Source: Silurus meridionalis (lineage: Eukaryota; Chordata; Actinopteri; Siluriformes; Siluridae). Taken from it: 64,000 bases of DNA. Within the stretch, counting starts at the first letter, position 1; every line of letters starts with the position of its first letter. Below the pieces are notes generated by a model that saw nothing but the letters and a program-made list of their open reading frames with translations, did no database searches and had not been told where the DNA came from. This document shows positions 35,581 through 48,865 of this stretch, one piece after another. The stretch is from contig NC_060887.1 of NCBI RefSeq assembly GCF_014805685.1, positions 31,725,463 through 31,789,462 of the forward strand, in the 5' to 3' direction. The position numbers were made by a program, and so were the translations under genes.

Positions 35581-36504
35581 TATTACATAATTCTAAATCA
35601 TAGAAAATATTTAATATGGGAAAGAATGTAAAGAATGCCCCAACACCCCCAAGTCATCCAAAAAGTCTCCACACATTGGAAAATAAAAACACTTGTATCC
35701 AAATGTATATTTATATACAAAACATCCTCTATGCGATTGCTATTTCTTTGTAAACACACATCTCTCCCACTTGTGATGAACTTACGTTAACACATCTCCT
35801 GTTATTCATGTAATTGCTCTTCAAATGCTTTCTTTAAAGAATCTTTGTGCTATGTATTTCTTGGTACATACAGTACACCATTGTTTAATTAATTTTTCTT
35901 TATATAAATATATGAAATATATTACTTAAAAGTGCTCATTTCCTCAAATGCTCATGTATGAGACATTTGGGAACAACATAAACATGGTATTTCAGAAAAA
36001 AACATACTGTGACATCATTTATCTGAATATGACCATATTTAGCCATAACCTAAATCCAATATTGGGAGATGGGTTATTACCTGAGATGTGTGCTATAGAT
36101 TTCAGATTATCATCTGGTGAAAATAAATCTTAATCGATCCAGTAAATATGAGCACTGAATAAATGTCAGATTATTAACTGATGCTGAAGTATATCAGGCA
36201 GGAGGTTCTGCAGCTTTGCTCCCTGACCTCCTCTAAAGTTTGGTGAATTGCTGAAAATGTGGAGAAAAGCACAATAGGACGCATTTGTGCTATTTGTTCA
36301 AAATGGTGTCCTTTTAGTGGATATAGTAGCTAGCTGTGCTGTTCATTTCTGTGTATGTGGGTCTAGAAAACCATGGCAGTTAATGTGCACCATGTCTAGA
36401 AGGAGACATTTTGGGAAGGGTGTGTGTGAGATTCTTGCACTTTTTATTATACTCCAAGGAATGCTAGGACCTATTCAGCATGAAACTTCAAAGCAAGAGT
36501 TTTA

Positions 36505-36575
<71 letters not shown>

Positions 36576-38785
36576 AATTTATAACTAGGTAATAAGAGAT
36601 TTAGTTACACCTTGGGATTTCAGCATGACTGATCCATTCCTAAACTGCTGACCCTCACTTCATCATGAATTACAAGCTGGAAGTTTCATTAGATCTTATT
36701 GTGTCCATGTCAGACAGGACGCCAGCAAGAGACACTTAATTCTCTGTCTATTTCTTTAATAACATACCTGTCTGTCCCAGAGTGTTAAATCGTAATTAGA
36801 AACATGGGGTGATATATGATGTCGCTGGACATTGTGAGGGAAAAAAGCAATCATGATCCACTTTAATGACTCTGTAGTTTGCTTAATAAACACCAAGTGC
36901 AGATGGAGAGCATGCAAACAGACAGAGGGAGAGAGAGAGAGATAGTAAGAGAGTCTGGACTCGTGCTTTGTTTCTGGTGGTTGTGTGTGAAAGCGTGCTT
37001 GTGCGATAACAGTGCGCTCGAAAAGCATCCCTCCCACTCCCACTTTACACCATTTGCAATCCAAGACAAATGACAATAAAGCCAAGGTAACCATAGATAC
37101 TCCAGACTTGATGCCTGTCCCATTCTCTCTGTCTTCCTCTATCACCTAGAGAACGATACTCTTGGAGATCCTGCCAATGGTACATGCCTTTGCTTTATTT
37201 ATATCTTCTTTTCTGTTTTTTCTCCACAGCTCATCAAGGTTGTTGAAGCATACGGTGCACTGGGAAGGAATTCAATAACTTTGAGGATTTTTTAAAAACC
37301 TTATATATTATAACACATCTTTTATAAATGTATTAACAATAATATAATATTATTAACATTCCAAGATGGGATGTGTTGATACAGGAAAATAATCAACCAA
37401 GTGAGGAAATGCAGCCCAATTTACCAGTGCAAAGCTGATTATTTTCCAATAAGAGGAAATCCTAAAATGCTTATTGCCCTTATTCCACAGCAACCAATAA
37501 CAAACATTTTTTTTTTTTAGAAATGAAGAACACATAACATGTTTCTTTTTTATCTGGTATTAGTTTATCTATGTTTAAGGCAGCACAGCCATAAAACAAG
37601 CCATGGAGTGGTATCAAAAAGTTTCAAGGACAGCTCTGTTTACAAGTGTTTTTATTTGTATTTGTATTTTTTTCAGATTAAATTAGCTTTTTTTACTATG
37701 CAATCAAATATTCTGTTAATTTGAAGTATTAATAGCAATCAAGTGCATTCAATTAGAATAGCTTTATTTAGGTTTAACATTATTGCCATTACTCAGAGAT
37801 TTCAATTACAGTCAGACCTGTAAGAGCTGCTCCCATAGACTTTTACAACTTCTGACCAATCAGAAGTGAGAATGTCAAAATGTTGTTGTTTAAAAATCAT
37901 AAATTAGTATATAAGGTCTTTCACAGCATAGCAGGACATAGTTTACAACAGTTCAAGTAGATTTTTAAAAGTTTTAGAAGAGAATTAAAGTTTTTTTTTT
38001 ACCTTCATTGTGTCAATTTATTGACTTTTTTTCTGTGTGGCAAGACCATTATCTTGACAGTTATTTTCTAAAAAAATAAATTATCATAGGGTTTATTATT
38101 CCAGCATATCTCTGTTCTATCACACACCGCAGTCAAATCCCTTAAACCTAAATGACATGCTTGTCAGGATGATTGGCGCTTTGGGTCAGAGCCTCACACT
38201 GTGTTATTGTTACTTGTCATTATTCCTGTTCAAGGGGTCACAGGTCAAACTGGCGCCCTAAGGTGATGCGGAATAACATGTCCTTTGAGCACACATTCAG
38301 CTGTCACATGACACATAGAGGACATTTCTGAGGATATTTCCATTACATACAACACATTAAAACTGAAGATTGGACTGCTTTCCTGTCGACACGGCAGAAG
38401 ATGGGTAAAATCTGTACGTTCTAAAAATGCGAGTGAGTTAAAATGAGCATTATTTGAAAGCTGCTCCTGTTCAGATCCAGAGGTCAAAGGTTACACTCCA
38501 CCCTGAGGAGGTACACAACAGGGATGAAATGGATTTCCTTCTTACCTCCCCATCTGTCCCACTGGTGAGCTTGAAGGTGGTGCCCTTACAAATTTCAGAG
38601 TAACCTACGTCTGCCAGAGGCCTGGGAGCTTGACGAGAGATTGACACTTGGGGCTTATGGCTGCAGGTCGTCCCGTGAGGTTAAGGTGTTCTCTATCAGC
38701 ATCAGACTAGGTTTTTTTTAGATGTGTTTGCCCCTGGCATCCAATTTGGTTTGGTGTCTAGTTGGACCTAAAGTCCCCAATTCCC
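35581..38785. other. non-coding stretch
   Basis: No gene seen. Contains (TG)n at 36507-36573 and a strong isolated acceptor-like site at 37229, followed by 22 open codons and TAA at 37296-37298, without a donor or recognisable peptide. Confidence 0.45.
36507..36573. repeat. (TG)n microsatellite
   Basis: About 33 TG units. Confidence 0.98.
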
Positions 38786-38787
38786 CC

Positions 38788-38857
<70 letters not shown>
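38788..38857. repeat. (TATC)n microsatellite abutting a MITE
   Basis: About 17 TATC units ending exactly at the CAGGGCTGT terminus of the next element. Confidence 0.97.
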
Positions 38858-38858
<1 letters not shown>

Positions 38859-39179
38859 AGGGCTGTCAATCGATTAAAATAATTAATCTGGATTAATCAT
38901 ATGATTGCCATGAGTTAACTCATAGTTAATAGCAACACAATCAAACATTTTTATTTGTTCGAAATGTAACTTAAACTACTACCTTTTAAGTTTTTAAAAC
39001 TCTAATCAAAATGGACAAATATGGATGCTTAATGTAATGTTTATTATTAGTGAAACCAGACTCAACAAATACTCCAAATACTAGACCAAATACTCTTATA
39101 AATGTTTTAAAATAATTATTCTGTTTTAAATTACGTAAATTATCAGAACACTAAACGGAAGTTTTGATAAACAGCCCTA
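38858..39179. mobile_element. hAT-type MITE (CAGGGCTGTCAATCGATTAA)
   Basis: The left end CAGGGCTGTCAATCGATTAA and right end ACAGCCCTA form 9-bp terminal inverted repeats (one end-base mismatch). The start is that of a common fish repeat. It is 322 bp, AT-rich and non-coding. No exact 8-bp target duplication is visible: the left flank has become a (TATC)n array, CTATCTAT, against GTATATAC on the right. Confidence 0.7.
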
Positions 39180-39469
39180 GTATATACAGTGTGTATATAT
39201 ATATATATATTATTTATCAAGAACTGAAGTACATATTGTTATTATTTGTTAATTCATTTAAATCTATTTCTTTTTTAAGACTGATGATAATCTTGGTAAC
39301 CTAGTGTTTTATCAAGAGGATGGGTCATGAGTTATTAATATTTTTATATATTGAGTTATTGGCAGAGACTATAAATCACCCCTGTGAGCCACTCAGGAAC
39401 ATGTTGTACATACTGTAAAAATACATATAAATAATAAACAAATATGAACAAATGTAGACACCCAGCCAT

Positions 39470-39860
39470 CACACAAATGATTGTTTCTGGAACATCCAAA
39501 TCCAAATTCATTTAGTGTCATTTTGCTGTTATAATAAATCCCACTCTTCTGTTAAGGTTTTCCACTAGATTTTGGAACATGGCTGTAAGAAAATGGTGTT
39601 CCTTCTTTGCAGTTGGTGTTCAACTCATTTTATCCCAAAGGTGGTCAGTGTGGTTGGTGGGTTTAAAGCTAGGATTCTGTGTAGGACACATAAATGGTCT
39701 TCACAAACCGTGCCTTCATGAAGCATGGATTGTGCACAGTAGCACTGGCATGCTGTAACAGGTTTACACCTCTTAATTCCATAGAAGGGAAAACTGTTAT
39801 ATAAAAAAAATGTGTGCTTCCAATTTTGTGGCAACAGTTTGGGGAAAAACATGTCTTGAG
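39470..39860 (-). mobile_element. Tc1-like remnant fragment
   Basis: GCACTGGCATGCTGTAACAG, then TAATTCCATAGAAGGGAAAA and TTCCAATTTTGTGGCAACAG, are reverse-strand blocks of the same family as the copies at 19.4 and 33.5 kb. The upstream part (39530-39660) also fits but no termini are recognisable. Confidence 0.6.
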
Positions 39861-41100
39861 ATATGATAAAAAAAATTCTGAAAAATAGAAAAAGTTTTGA
39901 AAGGAAGTGTAAATCTTTAGAGCATCCATGTAGCACATTACACAACAGCAGAAGGTGAGGTATAAGTCAAGCATCAGGAAGTAACAGGCAAGTCCAGAGG
40001 GCAAGAGAAACCACAGTGGTAGAAGTGTGTTAGTATCTGGTGTTGGCATCACACCAGGCAGTAGAATCAATCAAACGAAAGACTGTTAGGGCTCTTTGGG
40101 TCAATAGACATTTATTGTTTTACCTTTCATCAGTTTTCTTTATGCTACTACTCTGTGATCCAGCAGGACATAGCTGAATACACAGGCAGTGTGAAACCGG
40201 TTCATGGTCTGCTGGAGCTGTATGAGCACGACAAGAGATTCCAAATTCTGCATATTTCTCTCTCTCTCTGTCTCTGTCTCTCTCTCTCTCAGGAAACCTT
40301 TCCACTTAATCTCCTCAACCCCCTTTTCAGATATAATGCACCTTCAAACAGTTCTGCCTAGAAGCTGTCTGCACATATCAAGTGTTGCCAGAGAGTTTAT
40401 AAGAAAAGCCAAAGCCTCACTTGAAAGAAATGTAACTGCTGCCAAACGTAGGTGACAAGCTAAATCCACTGTTATTCTCTTTCTTCACTCTAATCCTTTA
40501 CAGACTTCACCCAGAGAACGCAGAAGAAGTTAATTAACAATAATCAGCTTCCAAGATGTTCTTTCATTCCAGTTTGTCACTCAACAGTGGCAGTTGCTTA
40601 ATAAGTGCAAAAAAATTGGCACTTGTCAAAAAAAAATCGCGCATTTGCAGTGATCTAGCATTCAACCTGGCTTTATTGCTATTTTTAGATTTCCTTGTGA
40701 AGGTAAAAGACACAATGACAAATTAATTGCTTGACTGTCAGTCGAGCAAACGAGGAAACAAACTTCCCTTCTTACTGTGTTATGTGAAGATATAGCATAC
40801 ATTTTTTATATACATCAATATATCATATTACACCATATTAACACATCAATATTTATATATTTTAATGGATTGAATTAATTAATTGAAGTTCATTGATATT
40901 CATTACGTTCTCTTTTAAATTACTTTATGAATTTTTGAACATTTATATTTCATTACCATTTATTACTGACATTAATTAAATGTGATGACTGGTAACATAA
41001 CTAGATGATAATCTAACCTAAGCACTTACATAATGAAGGCAATAATAGCTGCTGTTAGCTATGAGAAAACATTTACAATTTATCTGTACAAAGTTTGTAC
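39861..41100. other. non-coding stretch
   Basis: No gene seen; a short TC run at 40257-40290. A 133-codon minus frame at 39669-40070 overlaps the Tc1 fragment and has no motif. Confidence 0.5.
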
Positions 41101-41104
41101 GCTG

Positions 41105-41400
41105 GAAGTGGGCATTTTATTCATAATCTTACACTCCAGTGCTCATGTTAGTTCTCACTCTCCAGTGTTCTCTATTGTTTAAAGATTTATGATCACACTC
41201 TTGATGTCACCCAAATGAGGATGGGTTCCCCTTCTGAGTCAGGTTCCTCTCAAGGTTTCTTCCTCATAACATCTAAGGGAGTTTTTCCTTGCCACAGTCA
41301 CCACGGCTGCTCATCAGGGGTAAATACACACCATTTACCTTAACTGTTGATTTCTGTAAAACTGTTTTGAGACAATGTCTGTTGTGAAATAATACCTTTT
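41105..41400 (+). mobile_element. L2 3'UTR fragment
   Basis: AGTTCTCACTCTCCAGTGTT, ATGAGGATGGGTTCCCCTTC, CTAAGGGAGTTTTTCCTTGC and TTTGAGACAATGTCTGTTGT match, on the + strand, the 3' untranslated region of the two minus-strand L2 copies. Only the last 300 bp of the element are present. Confidence 0.85.
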
Positions 41401-41420
41401 TATGTGGAGGTTTGGTAACT

Positions 41421-41625
41421 AAACATACATTTATGGCATTTGGTAGATATTTGGTATATGTTTATGGCATTTGGTAGATGCCCGCATCCAGAGCAACCTA
41501 CAATTATCTCATTTTCCTGCCTGAGCAGTTAAGGGGTTAAGTGGGAGTTTGACAGTGAACTCACATCTTATCTATCAAAGGTCTAACATCTTATCCACTA
41601 AGCTATCACTGAGCTCCTAGACCTG
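41421..41625 (-). mobile_element. near-complete SINE, family 1
   Basis: On the minus strand the order is the tRNA-like head (CACTGAGC...CTATC region at 41600-41625), the body (CTGAGCAGTTAAGGGGTTAA reversed, 41522-41541), then the tail (TTGCTCTGGATGCGGGC... reversed, 41480-41505) and GGCATTTGGTAG. The tail segment is doubled (TTTATGGCATTTGGTAGAT near 41430 and 41462). It links the tail-only fragments elsewhere with the head at 6916. Confidence 0.7.
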
Positions 41626-43360
41626 CAGTTATAGCCCTGAACCTGATCAGATTCAAGGCACACCTGTACCTTGGACTGCTATAAAGTTCAGACAGCAGGA
41701 ATTCCTTCCAAAAATGCTAAATGATTACACTTGTTTTTATTTTGTACAATTGTTTTAATATGTTAATATGTTTTACTGATATAAATGTCTATTTGTAAGC
41801 TATTACATTGAAAACAATAAAATGACTACCCTCTAATAAATCAAGTAATCAGCATTGCTGTTGCCTAAAATTGCATAAAAGATCATGTAATGCATTCATA
41901 GTACCAATAAATGAAATAGTTGAATGGCTTTGAATAGCTTGAATAAAAATAAATTGTATTAAAATTTTACAGTTTTTCTTTTAGCCTAAACCTTCCTGAT
42001 GTCAAATGCATAACAAGTTTTTAGTAAATATTCACTCTTGTCCTGAAACATATGGCATCATATAGTACTCTGCTGTTCACCTCTATGGATTCTAATACTG
42101 TATAGCCAGGATAAAGTAATCATCTGACTCTTATCTCAAGCATTTTCCGCTTCCTTGCCAGCATTGCCTCATCATGTCAGCGCCCTTCACCTTGACCAAC
42201 ACACCGAGTCTACATTCAGAGGTTAGAAATGACAGATTGGCATGGCTGATTCTAGCCAACGGCCTGATTTAAGTCTGGGGACAGGGGAAGAATTGTGAAA
42301 TAGAGATAAAATTGTGCTATCTTGGATAGGATACAACCCCTGGTTGATAAATGCACACCCTTATTCACAATCCTGATAAATGTTAAACGTTCATCTTTTT
42401 TTTCTTTCCTTGCCTAAGGCTGTGCCACCCCATCTTTACTGCTCCCATATCTCCTGTATGATCTGTTGCTGGGCAGACTGGAAAACAGCAGGAGAGCTGT
42501 GTTTTAATGGGCCTCTTTCCATTCTGAGATGAGCTCCTATTCAGTGGATATTGACAGTAACACAGTAAGGGATCTTAAAATTCTCTTTTATTCAGAATGA
42601 TGGCATTGACTGCGCAGGCCAGTGAGAAACCCTGCTGCGTAAACAACTGTACTCTTGCCCTGGAACTTTTTTCCAACTAGTTTTCAACCTTGATGTGCTT
42701 CCTAAACAACAGAAAAATGAATTTTATTTGTGAACAGTCATCAGAGATGAACACAATGGAAGTACAGTACATTTATGGCATTTGGTAGACAGCAGGTGCA
42801 TCTCAATAATCTCCCTGGCTTCCTAGGCTGTGAATCAGAACATCATGTTCACAAGTTGGAGCACTACTAAGGAAACTGGCTCACCAGACCCTGGGTCACT
42901 GACGACAAATTTTCTGTTGATATGACGGCATAGAGTTATAAAAAGTCAACATTAGGATTTATCAACCGCAGGCAGGATGAACTTGTTTTTTAATCAATCA
43001 CTGTAAAAACCCAAAACATAAAACATACATATAAAAATAAATGTATATATTAAACATATACATTAAATAGACCTATAAAAAATTAAGTTTTTCATTCTAT
43101 ATAAATGTCTTAATCACACGTTTCTCACATGGTACTTTAAGCAGGATCATGGGCTAAACAGTGTTCAATTTTAAATCATTAACCCCACGCAAGTCTAGGA
43201 AATCTGTGGCTGGACCACACAAACGTCATTAGACACAAATGTCATTGGACTCAAACAAACTGTACCTAGATTGATTGTAAAAATGGCAAACATATGTAAT
43301 CATTTGCAAGCTACTATAGAACAATTCGCTTACGATTAGAGCTAAGAGGCTATAGAAAAT
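41626..43360. other. non-coding stretch
   Basis: No gene seen. A SINE-tail scrap (ACATTTATGGCATTTGGTAG) lies at 42769-42789. The block 42120-42320 is repeat-free and of mixed composition. Confidence 0.45.
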
Positions 43361-43361
43361 A

Positions 43362-43392
43362 TCAAGTCAAGTCAAGTCAAGTATCAAGTCAA
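43362..43392. repeat. short (CAAGT)n run
   Basis: About five units of the L2-type pentanucleotide, interrupted by TAT, with no L2 body attached. Confidence 0.8.
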
Positions 43393-43439
43393 ATATTATG
43401 TTATTCCCAGTAAGGGAGCATAAGGAACTTAGAACTTAA

Positions 43440-43600
43440 AGACTTAAAGACTTTATTGTCATTGTAGTGATACATTGGAATTTGTTTTATAGCTCTCAGA
43501 GACAGGAAGCATCAGAGTCATCGCTCCCTAGTTCTGGTGATGCATTGTATGATGTTTCAGGGCATACAGTCAACACTCAATTCCCTCATCAGTGTCCAGG
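43440..43600 (-). mobile_element. possible LINE 3' end (ACTTTATTGTCATTGT)
   Basis: AGACTTTATTGTCATTGTAG is the reverse of a 3' terminus common to several fish LINE/SINE families. The adjoining 150 bp is unassigned. Confidence 0.3.
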
Positions 43601-43741
43601 GACTAGGGAGGCACATTGGCAGCTAGAACTCAATATCACTTGATCAGTAATTCAATGTCAAAACTTACACTCATCCAAAAACTATTAAAAAAACCCAGAC
43701 TCCGGTGGGACCCAAAACTACAACCTTTAAATATCCTATAT

Positions 43742-44215
43742 ATTCAAAATCTAATTTTATTTGTCCCATACATAATCATACACAGCGCCACATGCAGTGA
43801 AATGATTTATAGACTGTTCCATGACATAAAATAGAATAAAACAATGACAAGGAATATAAAATAGAATAGAGGAAAAAAATGAATTTACAATATAATAATT
43901 AAAACAAACGCACTGTAACTGCAGTAAAATACAAAAATATATCAAACTCACAATAATAAAACAATTCTATCAATCAAAAGAGAATATTGAGTGTGTGTTG
44001 TATTATGAATTTACATAATAGAATTTGCAAGATGGGCAATTCTAAAATAAGTGTGTGTGCAAAAATCAGGTTAAGGTGTAATTTGTATGAGTCTAGGCTT
44101 TAGTATATGGTGTTCTACTGGGTGAGGGCCCTAATTGCTTGTAAGAAAAGCTCCTCCTCAGGTGCTCTCTCTGCTGGCCTTCCCAGACTAAACCAGAGCG
44201 AGCAGTACATTGTCA
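43742..44215 (-). mobile_element. Rex1-like LINE 3' region
   Basis: TTTTATTTGTCCCATACATA, CACATGCAGTGAAATGATTT and, at the far end, AGGGCCCTAATTGCTTGTAA and AAGCTCCTCCTCAGGTGCTC match from memory the 3' end of Rex1/Babar-type LINEs, read on the minus strand. Assignment is by recognised phrases, not alignment. Confidence 0.5.
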
Positions 44216-47200
44216 CAGAATCACATAAGTCAGACATTCAATTAAATAATATACAACAGAACAAACTTAAAGATAAAATAGCATCAATATAAACTAATCA
44301 ATTAAATGGTTAAGGATATAATGTCATTAATGTTATTTTGCCATTAATGTCAAAATTAAACAATCCCTCATCCTTTGCTTTTTGGCAAAACGCTACATAC
44401 CTACTGTGTTAATGTGGTGTGATTTACAACCTCGTCTGGTTTTCTAGAATCACTATTAATAGATGCGTATAATTTAATGGGATAGTAAATTTTAATGCCG
44501 CTTTAACACATTACGATTTGCATACGATGCACGACTGAATCTATTTATTTGAGCCATTTAATACATGAGTCATGTAGCAGGAACCTAAAGAAGGTGCCTA
44601 AGAAGCAATCATCACACACAGTAATGCTCATGGAGGCCTAAGTGCTGTAAAATGAATAGGCTCAATATTACTGAATCAGAGGAAATGGACTCTGATCACA
44701 CTGAATGAGACACAGTAGAGAAAAGACAACATCAGACACGTCTGTCCCAGTCATGACCCCTTTGAACAGCTGATCACCCCCCCACAAGTCACTAAGTCAA
44801 ATACACTTTTATTTAGAAAGCAATTTAAACGTAAAGTATACAGAAGTTTAATAGTGCCACTATATGAGTGTATCAATATTTCTATCATAAAAAGTCTTTT
44901 AGAGAATTCAAAATGGATGTAGCATGTTTTAACAGCCAGGAGATGGAAAGCTGAAAAAACAAACAATGCTTATTTTCAAATATTAGACAGTTTACAGAGA
45001 CTTGACCTTTTTTAGTAGTAGAAGGCCTTTGTTATATGCTGTTATATTTTCTCCTGACCAACATTTAAGAAACAAAATAAGATGCATTTAATGCCCGATG
45101 GGAAACATTTTTGAGAGCTCATTTTAGTCTTGCTGATCAGAGGTCATTGTAAAATAACACCAATTTAAGAGGCAGGAAGAAAAGAACTTCCTCATACTGG
45201 GATTTCCTTGAAGCATGTTTACACAGTCAGCATTTTGCAGTTCTCTGAACCTGCAAACTAAAATTCACTTTTTCACACTGTTGTAAAAAGGCAGATTCAG
45301 ATTGTTATATGCTCAATAATAAAAACAAAAAGTTAATAAATAAATAATCTTCTTGTTAATCTAAAGAGTAATTATTTACATTTATTTGGCAATCCACATT
45401 TACTTTTTTGGAATTTACATTCTCATGTAGAAACAAATAAATTACAAGCTGTGCTTCTATGCTTAATATTTGTTTTGACCAACTTACTCGCATAATCTCC
45501 CTGCTGGGGAAATTACTACATTTACGTGCTCACAGTGACACATCACATCTGTTTCGGCTTGGGTAATTCAGAGGGAACTTTTCAGCCTGGGGCTGGGAAG
45601 CACCACATATCCTATTTATCAGTTCTTTCTCTTTCATTTATTCTGCCGTCATCTTTCCTGAGCACTGTGTGTCTTTTTATTCACTTTAAGCTGCAACATG
45701 CGTAGAATTACCCAAAGTCAAATATTTTCCATTTAAATATTTTGTATTAATCCTGGAAAGGTCCATCAGCTCCCTCAGTTTCCAATATTCTAACCTCTTT
45801 CCCATTCAATATCATGATGTCACAAAGTGATCAAGAGGACAAAAATGTTATACAAGTAGTTACAAGCATGATTCCATTTTTTTTACTGGATAAATCAAAA
45901 GTTATATAGCCACAATAGGATTCTTGTACCATGCATTCAAAGAAAACAATACTCAATAAAGCACTCTTAGACATCTGATAGTCTTTTTTTGAACTATTAT
46001 TATTTTCTTACACAAAATAAAAGATTCCATAAAAACCGACAAAGCAAAATAAGTAAATAAGTGAAATTCACAGGCCTGTAAATGAAAATCAAATAAAAAT
46101 CATGCACATATAATCTCTCTGAAGTAATATTTCTTTGTACAGCACTTTTCTAACCCTTTTCATAGTGTAAACTATGATCCTTTACACTATATAAAAATAA
46201 GACACTTAAAAAAAAACAATGGCGTGGTATATGATATATAAAACAGTGAGACTTATAGCTGCTTGTAAAAGCATAACTGTACAAATGTGATGCTTAAAAA
46301 CGCTCAATAAATCTCACATGGAGACTGTTCCAAAGAGTAAGAACCTGGACAGCAAATTCACAGATACCATTTTCCCTTTAACCTCAGATAGACAGGAACC
46401 CAGATTTAGAGTACCTAAGAGACCTCACATTAAAAAAAAGTCCGCAATTTTAAAATGTATATTGAGGGACATTATTATGCAATGCCTGGGACTTGTGCTC
46501 TGGCAGTTAAAAATCAATTTTAAAGCTGCCTTGTAACCAGTGAAAAGTTAATTAATTTGCACCCTGCATTTAGTCTTCAGCATTATAGACACTGTGGAGA
46601 GGAGTCAGCACCTTGACTAAGGCAAGTGAACAAAACAGTGCAGTTCATTTACATATGATGTCTTTTTATTTTTAGTATAATGGTAACAACCAAAATCTTT
46701 GGTTGAACATCAATAATCTCTACTAATCTATGAAAAAACCCTAAACCCTTTATAGCTATCACAAAAATAAGTAATAACAGGAAGCAATTTCTCAGATGTT
46801 TACCAACATGGAAACGAATAAAAATGTACTAGGTGCCATTGTAAAATTAGTAACATTGCATTGGTCAATTGCTGTTTGCCATGTAAAGAGCAGGGGGCGG
46901 ATGCAAGCTCAGATATTCCTTTTGTATAAAGCAACAACAAAACAAAACTATGAAAAACATTAACTGAGCAAAAAAAAAGAAAAACAACAACAACCAGAAA
47001 GACAAGTGTAAGACAAAGAAAACTATGATAGGTGAGACTTATGTACAAGTGCTGATTACAAGACAATGTGATTCTGGTGGTGAATGATCAAAGACAAGTA
47101 GCCAAGCAACGCCTGTAAGGTTTCAATACCTGATAGGAATTGTAGTCCTGGAGCACGTTCCTATTACACGGATTATTCAGTTAGCTACATTTTATTGTTG

Positions 47201-48157
47201 CCGATTTTACATGATCCGGGATTATTTGGTTCTTTAAAACTCACTCTGGAGTTGCTGTCATAGTAAAAGGTCAGTAAGATCAAACTTGCTCAGGACCAGG
47301 AATATTTTATGTAAAAAAGATTAGATAATGGTCTTATTCAAGGAGGTGTACATATATATACACATTTAATTGTTTATTAATTTTCCATGAACAGCAATGT
47401 GTGAGGATGCAACAATCACATGTCAATACTGCTATGCTTATGTGTATTCTAGGAAACCAGCTAGCAAGAACATAAATGCCACAATTAGATGAGCTTGGTT
47501 GTGCCATTTGTTCTCGGATGTATCTAGCGATGCACAAAGACTGGTACCAGCGCCACAATACTGACATTGTTGTATAAACACTTGCTGTTATAAAAACGTC
47601 AGGGTGATCACAGTAAATGTTGACTATTTCCTTACATTTATTCTGTGCATAATCCCAGACTTATCTCCTTCTCCATCAGGCTAGCACTTACCTACTTCCT
47701 GTTTATATACCTGTTTATATAGGCACTCCCTTGCAGCCTCTTTGCTAAGGAGATTCCTAAATTCTAAAATTCTTGTTGTTGGTTAAAGACACATATACTT
47801 TGCCTAAGATGATATGCTTAGTGATAACTATCAGGAACTTTAGCCAAATGTTATAATATTAGCTTATTCTGTGTTTAGTGCTGTTAGAGTTTAGAGTATA
47901 GATTATTGTGTAGCTGCACTTGACTATGTTTGTTTTGGTTATCATCCTATTTTTCTGTTGTTTTATGAATAATTTGAATTTTGCATTCATCCCAGATGCA
48001 CATTGCTACTGTAGTCAGCAGGTTTCCATTTGGAGTGCATAAATACAATATTAGATTATGATTTTCCTGCTATGAAAAGCTGATCTGAAGTCTTAGGCAG
48101 GTTTAGAATGATTTCAGAGCTGACTCAGCTGACTCATAGCCAGGAAAGAAAGTGTAA

Positions 48158-48159
<2 letters not shown>
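44216..48159. other. non-coding stretch
   Basis: Mostly unique AT-rich DNA; no gene seen. 46310-46540 (GAGACTGTTCCAAAGAGTAA onward) faintly resembles a decayed L2-type LINE 3' coding end. Confidence 0.4.

Positions 48160-48218
<59 letters not shown>
48160..48218. repeat. (TA)n microsatellite
   Basis: About 29 TA units. Confidence 0.97.
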
Positions 48219-48223
<5 letters not shown>

Positions 48224-48792
48224 AAGGTAAAATCTTGAAAATTAATTTATTTGAATCATTTTAATTTATTTGGGTTTGCAAGCAGCAAAGCCTGGTTTGT
48301 TGAATTTTTGCTGAACTGTTTGTTTTTAAATCTTTACATGAGTGTTTCTTTCACCAAAAATACAGTTGACTGCTTTTATTAAAAAAAAAAAAATCTCTTC
48401 TTTACCCTTAACACATTTTCAAACACAATACATTGCTGAATAATTCTATTTGTTGTTATAATATGTCTTATTGGCATCAGACCTACCAATGTCATTACTT
48501 TACAATTTGTGTATATCATGGCAGTTTGCATTGATGCAGCCAGCTATTAGGATTCATCTAGCATACATCCCCAGAGTTGTTTTTATTATGCTAACTAAGA
48601 TTTGAAAGATTAGAAATAAACCTGTTGTTAGTACTATCAGTAACGTTTTGTATTGAATGAACTAAACAAATGATCTAACTAGCATTTTAACAACCCTAGC
48701 TCTAGTAAATAGACTAGCGGAAGCTAATTGCTAGCTATCACAGTGCATGCTGCTTTGACCAATACAAAGTGGACATCACAGTAGCAGTATGC

Positions 48793-48793
<1 letters not shown>

Positions 48794-48863
<70 letters not shown>
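48794..48863. repeat. (GT)n microsatellite
   Basis: About 34 GT units with one TATG interruption. Confidence 0.97.

Positions 48864-48865
<2 letters not shown>

Noticed and set aside
36756..37145. 129-codon minus frame
   Set aside because: No recognisable motif, overlaps an alternative frame of similar length and has no splice context.
37200..37298. Terminal exon after the strong acceptor at 37229
   Set aside because: Only 22 open codons, no recognised peptide and no poly-A signal close by; kept only as a remark.
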